Made by a program: the position numbers and the translations under genes
Shown: piece by piece, positions 27,101-36,130 of the stretch
Position numbering within the stretch: position 1 is the stretch's first letter
How the letters are laid out: each line of letters begins with the position of its first letter
Notes under the pieces: generated by a model
The model's database searches: none
Seen by the model: the letters and a program-made list of their open reading frames with translations, nothing else
Told to the model about the DNA's origin: nothing
Source of the DNA: Dicaeum eximium
Lineage: Eukaryota; Chordata; Aves; Passeriformes; Dicaeidae
Length of the DNA: 64,000 bases
NCBI GenBank assembly: GCA_013396995.1
Contig: VWZP01010286.1
Coordinates: forward strand, 1 to 64,000
Direction of reading: 5' to 3'

Positions 27101-28268
27101 CCCTTCAGGTGTTCATTTCCCCTCCCTTGTATAAGCACATGCCCTTTAAAAATAAAATCTCTTTGAACATTGAGTGTACCATGCCTGTGTAACACAGTGT
27201 TGCTCCTCATACTTGCGTGATGCTGACCAGCCTACCTCTCATTTCCCTTTGTGCATTAAATACTATCCTAAAGGTGTTTTGCTCTCACTGGGACAGTCTT
27301 ATCAGTAGCTGTGGCTCTGTGGCCTCTTTCAGCTGAGCCCCACACGTGGCTGAGGAGTTGTCTAGGTGCAGGCCTTACACAATCTCACTGCCTCCACCAA
27401 GCTTTTGAGGCCCAAGCCAACGATGGAAATGCTTATGTAGAAGGAGGAGATGAGATCTAGGCTCCCTCCATTTGCCACATCCAAGTCACTGACACAGGAG
27501 CCATGGGTGAGGTCAGAGAAAATCCTGGAAAGCAGTGTTACCCGGAGCACTGGGAGTCTGGCCAGCAGGGGACTTGGGAGTCACGTATGCTCTGCATCCC
27601 ATCTGAGGAGCCACCAAGTTCCTCGACCCTGAGCACAAGGCCTGAGAACAGCTGGGGCCGTGCCTGGGACACTGCCCTGCTCCTCGTGCCTGCTTCACGC
27701 TCACAGAAGGAACCTACTCCCCTTCTGGCACCTGGGCAGGAGCAAGCCCCCTCCAAGGTGTGCACAGGGCTGACCTCAACGTTTGCACATGCAGAACACT
27801 CCTGGGAATACAGGGCTGGGCTCATTTGTGGCCCCAAGGAAAACCTAGAGGGACAGGCGTTGGCAAGTATTTGCATGGTGTTTTTGCATGGTGGCTACAG
27901 GTACCCCATGGCAGCCCACACGTGAACAGCAGCGTCCCTAGAGCAGCCCCTCTGCACCCTGAGCAGATGAGACCAGGAGTGTCTGCACAGACCTGCCACA
28001 GGCAGAGCCACTACTCCTGGCGCCTCAGCAGCTGCTGCTGAGCATCCAGGATCTCTGCTATCCAAGCAGCACTGGTGCCACCGCGTGCTCCGTCAAGTGC
28101 AGCCTCCACACAGGCAGCTGTGCCTTGTCTCTGCTTTCCTGTGCCTGTCACCTGCCTGTGAGCATTCCCAGAAGTGACACAATCTGAGCGCTGAGGCTAG
28201 GCTGTTGGTGTGTGGGTGACAGACATTATTTCAACACAAAGCCGGCACAACCAGATCAGTCACAGGGT
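24182..28268. other. Intergenic region between RGS5 and the HTATIP2-like gene
   Basis: No exon or RNA gene was recognised. There are T-rich tracts near 27050-27060 and several small unrelated reading frames. The proximal RGS5 promoter must lie at the low-coordinate end. Confidence 0.5.
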
Positions 28269-28274
28269 TTTATT
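28269..28274 (-). terminator. Poly(A) signal of the HTATIP2-like gene
   Basis: The minus strand reads AATAAA 229 bases after the stop codon at 28503-28505, a normal 3' UTR length. Confidence 0.65.
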
Positions 28275-28502
28275 CAAGGCCTGGATTACATATACATCAT
28301 CTTTACCCATATTCATGTTATGGATCCAGGCAGCAGAGCACATTGTTTATCCTCACCCAGTAGCCAGCATCTGCATTTTTGATAACCTGACAGAATCAGC
28401 CACCGCGCAAAGAATGTAGCTCTGGCTCCGTGCTAGCCATGCAAGCACCCCACACCTCTCCCATGCGTGCGTTCATCCTCCGCTCAGAGAGCATTTGAAC
28501 AG

Positions 28503-30630
28503 TCAACCAAGCTCCTGCCTGTCATCCCTTTTGCTCTCTGTGCCCTGCGGAGGCACTGCCTTTCCCTGCTCATGGATGGCCCTGTTCTCCAGCACCTTCA
28601 CCTTCCCCTCTCCTGGCTGCAGCACGCAGGCCACCATAGCCCTGGCCACTGTTTCCACAGGTACTGAGTAAGCAGTGGGGAACGCCCAAGCCACAGCACG
28701 CAAGAACTGCTGGGCTATCCACTCCATGGGCCGAGACTCGCGGCGCTTGCACAGCAGCACCCTGCAGAGCAAGGAGGTATGGTGGATCAGCCTGAAACAA
28801 TCCTGGGTGAAGGCTAGAGACTGAGTTCTCCAGCTGTACCAGGGCCCACAAAAGCTCCCTGAACCGACATGGGCTTTGGCGGGGTCATGGAACATGACAG
28901 AGCTGAGTCCTTGGACACTAAACTCTTTTCCCCACTGTGCTGACGAAAGCAAAATTCCAGTTCTCCTAGGTAGTAAGAGCACAGTACAGCTGAAAGGACA
29001 CAGGTGAGTGTTCCCTCTGCATAAGGTCAAGATCCATCTGGAGCTAAGCTCTGACCTATGTGCCTCAACCTGTGCTTTCAACCCAAGGCTTCTGTCCTTG
29101 CATGGCACATGGCACTAGTATTGGGATGGGCCATAGGAAACTGCAGAGCTTGCTCCTTACAGCACTGGGATGCAGTCTGCTCATCTATGAGCTGCATTTG
29201 CAGCTGCTGGCTTTCTCCACTTCCCAGCCCTGCCCTCATGTATCCTTTCTCTTCCTCTGTCTCCCAGTGAAGCATCTCCCTGCTGCCCTGGCAACCCTCC
29301 ACCCTGTGCCCTCCCTCCTCCACCACTACTCACGCTGGCTGGAGAATGGTACAGTGATCAAAACCAACAGCCTGGACCAGGTTTTCGACTTCTCCCTGTC
29401 AGAGCAGCCAGGCAGGACAAAAGGAGACAAGGATGACTGCAAGCACCATCCCTGCCACTCCATGAACAGGCAGGAAAGAGCTGCTGAGCCAAGGGCAGGA
29501 TGGCACTAATGCCAATGTGAAGCTGGAACAGGCCGGGCAGGGATCAGCTCTCCAGGCCAGGCAGCTGGGGCGAGTGCCCATAGTGGACACGAATCGCAGG
29601 TCAGCAGCGCGCCCTTGCAACCATCATGCTAAACTGCAACAGGCTGCTCCAGAGAGCATCTGAACTCAACATCCAGCCTGGGGATGGTTCCAGCTGGCAC
29701 AAGACAGTGGCAGGCAGCTCTGAGTCCAGCAGGTGTTGGGAGCTGCAGCACTCAACATATGGGAAAAAAAGCTTTTGTGATGGGTGTGGTCCTCCCTGGG
29801 GAGCCTGTGGGCTTTCCATTACGGGATAGTTCATGTCTCACCTGGACACAGCCCTGAGCCTCCCCACATAGCTGTGAAGCCATCCCAGCTTAAGGCTGGG
29901 GAACTGTTATTGAGCTAGAGACCCCAGCAGATGTTTCTGGAGTTTGAGGAGGGAGATAGACGCTGCATGTAGGTGTTATGCTGCTTTATAAGAAGCCAGT
30001 TGCATAGCTGTCCAGCGAGTCTCTTCCCTTGTCCTACAGCAGCAGGAGGACCCCCAGAGCCATTTGCATCTCAAAACCTCATCTCCTGCTTGCTTCCCGA
30101 GCATCCCAGCATTCTGTGACTCCTGCACGAGTATAAGGTGCCCACCCCAGCTGCTCCCTCACCTTCACGCGGAGGTAGAGGAAGCGGCTCTGTGCGTTCG
30201 CCCCCCGGGAGGACTGCAGGACAAAATGTTTGCAGCCCCCTGCCCGCGCCAGCTCGGCTGCCTGCGCCACGTAGTCCCGATCCACACGTACAAAGCCGTC
30301 CTACGGGGAGAGGAGGTCAGCGGGGCAGGAAGAGGGCAGGGAAGGGGACAAGCGGGACTCCTGCTCGCCCGGGGGTCAAGGGGTCCCTACTCACTGCGCC
30401 AGCCTTGGCCCTGGTGGTGCCCAGGCAGCAGAAGCCCACGTCGTGTCCCTGGAAGGCGGCGGCGTGCTCGCCCAGCCGCTCGAAGTCCACCACTACCTGC
30501 TCCTAAGGGGAAGCCAAGAGTCAGCGCCACCGCCCCACGGTGGTCCCCCACGTGGTGGTCCCCGCCACCACGGCCAGCCCTGTCCCCGGCCCGCGCACCA
30601 CGGCCGCCTCCGCCTCGCCCAGGCTCAGCC
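28503..30630 (-). CDS. HTATIP2/TIP30-like atypical short-chain dehydrogenase, 5' end in assembly gap
   Basis: Minus-strand exons are 30395-30496, 30163-30300, 29334-29395 and 28503-28761, with a possible fragment of the preceding exon at 30599-30630. The four full exons encode 186 aa aligning with human HTATIP2 from its VVDFEKL segment to the end (HTATIP2 total about 242 aa). HTATIP2 is an NADPH-binding SDR-fold protein described as a pro-apoptotic, nuclear-import-blocking tumour suppressor. Recognisable blocks are GHDVGFCCLGTTR, GFVRVDRDYV, GGCKHF, the catalytic-type SS…YLRVK (Ser, Tyr-xxx-Lys retained), ESRPMEW and LENRAIHEQGK. The N-terminal Gly-rich Rossmann loop and the start codon are not visible; they should fall in the run of N at 30631-30647 or in sequence it replaces. 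The match to human is only moderate, so this may be a paralogue rather than the orthologue. I therefore give no symbol. Confidence 0.87.
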
Positions 30631-30860
30631 NNNNNNNNNNNNNNNNNACACGGGGCCGTTCCCAGGGCCAGGGCGGAGCTGTCGGGGCGGGGGCAGCCGC
30701 AGGGACCCGCGCTCAGCCCGGCCGCTGCGCTCAGTGCGCAAGGAAGGTGGCCCTGGCCTGTGCCCGTTGGCTGTTCCTACGGTGGCAGAGCCGAACGCCC
30801 CCGAGGATCCCTGTGCCCGCCCCGCTCAGGCGGAGGTGATGTGAGCTGGAGGGATGCTCG
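30600..30860. promoter_or_regulatory. CpG-rich 5' region of the HTATIP2-like gene
   Basis: Dense CpG dinucleotides on both sides of the N gap, directly upstream of the first visible exon, look like a CpG-island promoter. The PI-PLC-like gene starts about 1 kb away in the opposite direction, so the island may serve both genes. This is inferred from composition only. Confidence 0.5.
30631..30647. other. Assembly gap (17 N)
   Basis: A run of N in very GC-rich sequence at the 5' end of the HTATIP2-like gene. The true missing length is probably larger than 17 bases, because about 55-60 expected N-terminal residues cannot be found on either side. Confidence 0.9.
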
Positions 30861-31858
30861 GAGGGGTCTGTGACCTGTCCGGCGGCTCCTCTCCAAATCC
30901 CGCTGGGTTCAGTGCGTGCTGCCGACCAGGGTGTCTGGCAGCTCTGTCCCCTGGGCAGGGGGTGGGTCACTCTCCGCCGGCCAACCTTGCAGTGACTGCA
31001 CTGTGAAGCAGTCCCCGGTGCCTGAAGAGCAAGGAAATGAAAGCCCACTTCTTTGGGAATTCTTGCTGAACAGGTCCTGGGGTATGCTGGCAAGCACAGA
31101 CCCCCACTCCGGACACTGCCTGTGAGTTGCCTCTCTGACAGGGACGATGCCAGTCCTCACCGGGACGGTCCAGGTCCCACCAGGACATAGCTCTGGAGCA
31201 GGCATGCGGGGACCCCGTGGCTCTGCACAGTCAGTCCCGTAGGCAGCACCAAAGGACCCTGCGGCACTAAGATCCCGTTTGTCCTGATTCCTGGGGAGGG
31301 AGGTACAGAGGCCTGGATGGCTGCTGTCGGGATCAGCCAGGTGGTTTTCCAGCCTGGTGTGTCTGTCAAGTGCGCTCCTTGGCCGAGGGCTGAGGATGAA
31401 TCCCAGGTGCACGTGCCACTTGCGAGGCAGGACGCGCGTCATGACTGTCACCGGGTTAATGGCTGGCATCCCGCTCCATCTGCCAGTGTGCCGCAGGCAC
31501 CCGCGGCCGTGCCCTGCCCATCGGGCTCTGCTCTGCAGCCACAGGCAAACCCAGGTGGGTGAACGAGGGGGAGGCTGGGGCATACCAGGGCTCGGAGGTA
31601 CTGGGACGGGTGCTTGAGTGGCAGGGGAACAGTACAGTCCGACAGAAGTGCAGGCAGCAACGTATATGGGGTGCATGTGGTATGTTATAGGGTATGGTGT
31701 GTGTGTTCTAGGGTTTCATGGTACGGTGGGGATGCCACTGGGGAGGGTGGTATCGGGACGCATGGGGGCCATGCTCCCACCGCTCATGGTCTGCTTCTCC
31801 TCCACGGTAGGGCTCTGGGGGGCCAGCCAGGTGCTAGGGTGCCCGCTTTCCCGGTGGC
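30861..31858. other. Spacer between divergent HTATIP2-like and PI-PLC-like genes
   Basis: GC-rich, with overlapping frames on both strands (for example 30909-31676 minus) that match no family I recognise. It may contain an untranslated first exon of the PI-PLC-like gene, but none could be identified. Confidence 0.4.
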
Positions 31859-32926
31859 ATGGAGGCATGGTCCCGGCGCAGCGCTGCGTTCGACTGCGTG
31901 CCCCAGCCGGCAGCCTGCTGCCCTGACTGGATGGCAGAGCTCCCCGACGCCCTGCCCCTCTCCTGCCTCTCCATTCCTGGCACCCACGACTCCCTCAGCC
32001 TGTTTGGCGGCCAGCGCCTGCGGTGCCAGAGCTGGGGCCTGGAGGCCCAGCTGACAGCCGGCATCCGCTTCCTGGATGTGCGCTGCAAGGTATCGCGGGG
32101 TGAGCTCCGCATCTACCACCTCTGCACCTTCCAGCGGGCCAGCCTGCGGGGCGTCCTGCGCCGCACCCTGCGCTTCCTCCGCGCCCACCCCGGCGAGGCC
32201 GTGCTTATGCGCATCAAGGAGGAGCTGCCCATCTTCTCCCGGCCCGGCTTCGCTGCCCAGCTGCACCGCTGCCTGCTGGAAGAAGGACAGGGCTGCGTGT
32301 GGTGCCGAGAGGAGGTGCCAACGCTGGGCCAGGTGCGCGGGAAGATAGTGGTGCTGGAGGCGCTAGCGCGGGAGGTGCTGGGCATCCCCTACGAGCAGCT
32401 GAGCATCAGCGACGCTTGGAACGTGCTTTCACTGGAGCGCAAGTGGGCCCGGGTGCGGCGGCACCTGGAGAAGGCAGCCGGCGGAGACCCCAGCACCATG
32501 TACCTCACCTTCTGCTCCGGCAATGGGCTCTTCACCTGCCCCGAGAAGGTGGCCCGCTTTGTAAACCCCCTCTGCTGCCAGCACCTGCGGCGCCGGGGCG
32601 AGCAGCCCGTGCGCTGGGGGGTGGTGATCATGGACTTCCCTGGCTCAGGCCTTCTTCGGCTCATCGTGGAGAGCAACGGCCCACGGGCCAATGGACACGG
32701 CACAGCGGCCCCCGGCACCCCCATGGTACCGTCCCGGCACCCCCGCGGCAGAGGGGACAGACGCCGCAGCCAGCACAGATCTGCGCGCTGCCCGCGCCGC
32801 TATCCCTCGGGAAGGACACTGCTCCCGGCCCCGCTCATGGACCGAAGGACCTCAGTGCCAGGAGGGGAAAAGCGGGTTTCCAGGTCTTGCAGAGCACCGG
32901 GAAGCCTTCGTGTCACAATGATGTGA
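31859..32926 (+). CDS. Bacterial-type phosphatidylinositol phospholipase C, X-domain protein
   Basis: An uninterrupted 355-aa frame. The first 270 or so residues are a PI-PLC X domain of the short, bacterial type that cleaves phosphatidylinositol or GPI between diacylglycerol and the phospho-inositol head. Visible motifs are WMAELPD, LSIPGTHDS with the general-acid/base His-43 and Asp-44, AGIRFLDVRC with Asp-73 and Arg-75, IYH with the second catalytic His-87, VLMRIKEE, and GVVIMDFPG near the end of the domain. There are no Y, C2, PH or EF-hand domains and no signal peptide, so a cytosolic location is likely. It reads better as the bacterial family than as vertebrate PLCXD1-3, whose motif is LSIPGSHDT. 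The last 80 or so residues are Arg/Pro-rich and unlike the family; they may be a real tail, or the coding end may be spliced differently. The start ATG is the first upstream of the domain. A poly(A) signal lies 229 bases after the stop. Confidence 0.8.
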   Translation: MEAWSRRSAAFDCVPQPAACCPDWMAELPDALPLSCLSIPGTHDSLSLFGGQRLRCQSWGLEAQLTAGIRFLDVRCKVSRGELRIYHLCTFQRASLRGVLRRTLRFLRAHPGEAVLMRIKEELPIFSRPGFAAQLHRCLLEEGQGCVWCREEVPTLGQVRGKIVVLEALAREVLGIPYEQLSISDAWNVLSLERKWARVRRHLEKAAGGDPSTMYLTFCSGNGLFTCPEKVARFVNPLCCQHLRRRGEQPVRWGVVIMDFPGSGLLRLIVESNGPRANGHGTAAPGTPMVPSRHPRGRGDRRRSQHRSARCPRRYPSGRTLLPAPLMDRRTSVPGGEKRVSRSCRAPGSLRVTMM

Positions 32927-33154
32927 CAGCCACAGAGGCAGCAGAGGAGGGCCGGCTGCGGCCGGAGCCGGGCAGCCCGGGGAGCTGCGCCCTGCCCTGA
33001 GGAGCCAGGTACGGTGCCGGTGCGGGGCTGGGCCACCTGAGTCCCCCAGGGCAGCAGGGGTGGGTGGGGGTAGAACGTCCTGCCTCACCTCCTGTCGGGC
33101 CAGTGAGTCCTCCCAAGATGCCTCTCTGCAAAATAGTCCTTTTTCTTAAGGGTG

Positions 33155-33160
33155 AATAAA
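33155..33160 (+). terminator. Poly(A) signal of the PI-PLC-like gene
   Basis: AATAAA, followed a few bases later by a second AATAAA, 229 bases after the stop codon. This supports the frame 31859-32926 being the last (perhaps only) coding exon of a real transcript. Confidence 0.7.
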
Positions 33161-33239
33161 AATAAAAAGAAGCTAGGAAAGTACTGCTGATGTTGCCTTG
33201 CCATTTCTTGTCAGAAAAGTGGAGAAAAGATATGGTAGT

Positions 33240-33660
33240 TGTTTCCCTCGGGGGCAGGAATTGACTCCATCTCAGAAGGTCTTAGAAGGCTTTATTAAGA
33301 ATGACTCCATAATATCAGAAGGATTAAGCTTATAGCTTATTACTTATTTCAGAAGGCTCCTAGCTTAGCTTAGCTCTTAGCTTGTTCTTACCTTAGTTTA
33401 TTCTTAGCTTAGTCTTTGCTATACAAGTGGAACACTTATAATACTAAATTGATTGGCTGGTAACCAAGACCAGCTCCCTGTTACCATTGGTTAAGTGAGA
33501 GAACCCATATCTCCCATGTTGTGGGAACAGAATAGAAAGACAACACCTGTGTCCCTGAGAGGGAACACAGCTCAGAGATTGTTAATAGATTCTCTGCTGA
33601 GAAACTGAGAAGTTTCCCTTGGGAAGAAAAAACCTTACCAGGCATGCTGCTAGAAAATTC
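33240..33660 (-). mobile_element. Probable solo LTR of an endogenous retrovirus
   Basis: AT-rich block with LTR-like structure on the minus strand: a TATA-like TATTATAAG, then about 180 bases downstream an AATAAAG hexamer, then an end in …GGGAAACA near 33240. It includes a run of imperfect TTAGC repeats (about 33360-33420). The block resembles avian ERV LTRs. The 5' boundary (near 33660) is approximate and no target-site duplication was established. No gag, pol or env sequence lies beside it. Confidence 0.6.
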
Positions 33661-34501
33661 AGAAACCCAAAATTATGAATACCACAGAAAAGACCTTTTG
33701 ATTTGCTGCTTAGATGTGAAGGAGCCTGTACCCCTCTGCCCTTGGATGAATCACAGTTAAATTGTTGTCTGTGACCATCTTGCTCTTAAAGCAGAGCTGC
33801 AAGAGGTCACAGGAATAAGAATTCATTTCAAAGGTGACAACAAGTGGTTAGGAACATCCCTCTCCTCATTATTTTACCTTTTGTTTCTTTCTTGCAGGGG
33901 CTTGCCCCAGAAGTCAGGACTCTTAGGCAGAGCCAACTTCAGCAAGGGCCACTCACCCTTTGTATGGAGACCTGGATGGCCACAGAGGCAGTAATTCAGA
34001 TGGGGCTGCCCTGTCCCTGGAGTCACACTGGGACTGCACTGGGCAGCTGGGATGCTGCACTGGGCAGAGCCCAGCAGTTTGCAACAGCTGGGGCAGTGCA
34101 GACAAGGCACTTTGTAGATCTACAAAAGCAAGGTGGTTGAGGCATGAAAAAGGCTTTAAAACATGTTGTCCCAGTGCCTGCCTATCTGCAGATAATAAAT
34201 CACTAAATAGACAACACAATAAGTCCTTGGAGCAGAAAGGTAACCAAGATCCCAGGGGAGAAATCATCATCCAGGAGGGTGCCTGCTGCATCACTGGCAG
34301 CAGCCAAGCCAGATAGGCTGTGTACTGAAGCAAGGAGGTGAGAAAAAGAGAGGACCTTTTAGAAGAGGAAAGCTCAGTCCTAGCCTGCCAGAAGGTGAAG
34401 AATGTCCTCAAAGTTGCTTCTGTCTCAGGTGAAACACAGCTAGGCACAGCTGGAGGAGATGCCACAGGATTTCCTCACTAGAAGAGAGGCTGTCTTTTGC
34501 T

Positions 34502-34636
34502 CTGGAGGTACCCGATCCCGCCCCGTTAGGGCTGTGGGGTTGTACCGGCGAGGACACACATGCCTGGGTGCCATCCTTCCACTCCTCCCTGGGGACACAG
34601 GCCGCTCTCCCTGAGACTTTAGAGGCATCTCCTGAG
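34502..34636 (+). repeat. Inverted repeat, left arm
   Basis: Pairs with 35747-35896 in opposite orientation. The first 70 or so bases of this arm are identical to the reverse complement of the partner. After that the partner has an insertion of about 14 bases, followed by further near-identity. The arms enclose about 1.1 kb with no recognised gene. Confidence 0.85.
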
Positions 34637-35746
34637 CCGCGGCTCTTAGTGCTGCGCCTGTTCATCTGCCCAGGGAGGGGAGCAGGCAATAGCATACAGC
34701 AGGTGACAAAGGTGACAGGCAGAGGAATCTGGCTCTGGGTTTGCTATGTGAGATGGGAGAAGGTTGAAATCTCTGTATTAAATGAGACATGTGACAAAGC
34801 ACTGGTGGTGTCCAGGGTAAGGGTAGTGTGGTCCATTGGCTGCCAGTGCCTCCTGTGCCTGAGCTGCCCCCACACCAAGCCTTGTCTCAGCGTTCCAGGG
34901 ATGCACAGTGCCATGGAGAGCCAGGCAGAGCACAAGCAGAGCAATCACAGTTCCTAGGAGCTGTACGCTGGGTAGTTTGGCTGTCACTCAGGGCTCCCCC
35001 TGGATGTGGCACATCCCTGCAGCTGCACCCCAGTACCCTGTGCCCCAGCTCACTGGCAGGGCAGAGGTGCTGCCTGGGATTCCCCGGGTGGGCAGTCACT
35101 TGTTTACGCCCTATCACTCAAGCGGTGAGATAATGTCGGTGTTATCTATGCCCCAGACATCCTGTTTGGCAAACCCTTATCTGTGCCGTGTACATGTGGC
35201 TGCTGCCAGGCGCCAGGGAGCCGGCAGGCAGCATGGGAAGGGGTACCCGTGTGGTAGTGATCCCCAGTGAAAAGGCTCACTGTCACCAGCTTGGCAGTAA
35301 AAGGCAGGAGGCAGAGAATTGTCCTACAGCTGAGGTCAAAGAAACATCTCTGTGATGGTCTGGATAGGGTGGGCAGGAGTGAATCGCCCAAAACTACCCC
35401 TCTATTCCAGAGCCAGGGCTGTCCCAGTGCCTCCTTGTGGGTGGAAGGTACAGGGTACTTGCCCCTGGACTTCTGATCCTGGCTAATCCTCGCAATTATC
35501 CCAGTCCCTCCAAGCCAGGGTAGCACTCTTAATGTGTCTCTCAGTGTCCAAACGCTTTCAAATTCTGAGACAGATTTTACCAGATGCTGCCTGAGGGGGG
35601 GCAGCAGGTGATAAAAGGGCGGAGGAGGAAGCTCCAGCTGGAGCTGTGTGCTGGCAGACTTGCCCACGGGCACCTTGCAGCTCAGGGACACCCTTTGGCT
35701 CAAGCACTTCCTGGGGACCTGTGGTGGAAGGGAATCTCCTGCCCGC

Positions 35747-35896
35747 GCTCAGGAGAGGCCTCTAAAGTTTCAGGGAGAGCGGCCCGTGTCCCCAGGGAGG
35801 AACGGAGGGATGGCAGCAGCGGGGCTGCACCCAGGCATGTGTGTCCTCGCCGGTACAACCCCACAGCCCTAACGGGGCGGGATCGGGTACCTCCAG
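35747..35896 (-). repeat. Inverted repeat, right arm
   Basis: Reverse-complement partner of 34502-34636, with the insertion of about 14 bases near 35815-35830. No target-site duplication is evident outside either arm, so a DNA transposon is possible but not shown. Confidence 0.85.
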
Positions 35897-35899
35897 TGG

Positions 35900-36130
35900 G
35901 CTGTTGAGTCCTCCCTGGGCCGAGCGGGGCTCCCGGAAGGTGCCCGCTGTATCGGCGGCAGCAGCCGAGCCGGCCGGGCAGTGTCGGGTGACTCGGTTCC
36001 TCTGCGGTTTGCGGAGACATTGCACAAGGAGGGGAACAGGCTGTGCCAGCCTGGGGCGGGAGCCTCTGCCGTAAACTACCCGCTGCCGTGCCTCTTCCCC
36101 AGGGGCAGAGCCTGCGGCACGGCTCTACGG
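35900..36130. promoter_or_regulatory. Unassigned CpG-rich patch
   Basis: CpG density is clearly higher than in the surrounding intergenic sequence. It may mark a promoter or an untranslated exon of an unrecognised transcript, or simply a GC-rich repeat. Based on composition only. Confidence 0.3.

Noticed and set aside
31859..32926. Calling the PI-PLC gene PLCXD1, 2 or 3
   Set aside because: The motif set (IPGTHDS, VLMRIKEE) is that of the bacterial-type branch, not the PLCXD type (IPGSHDT).
34275..34318. Similarity to 35935-35978 as a further direct repeat
   Set aside because: Only loose similarity in GCAGCAGCC-type sequence; it may be low complexity.
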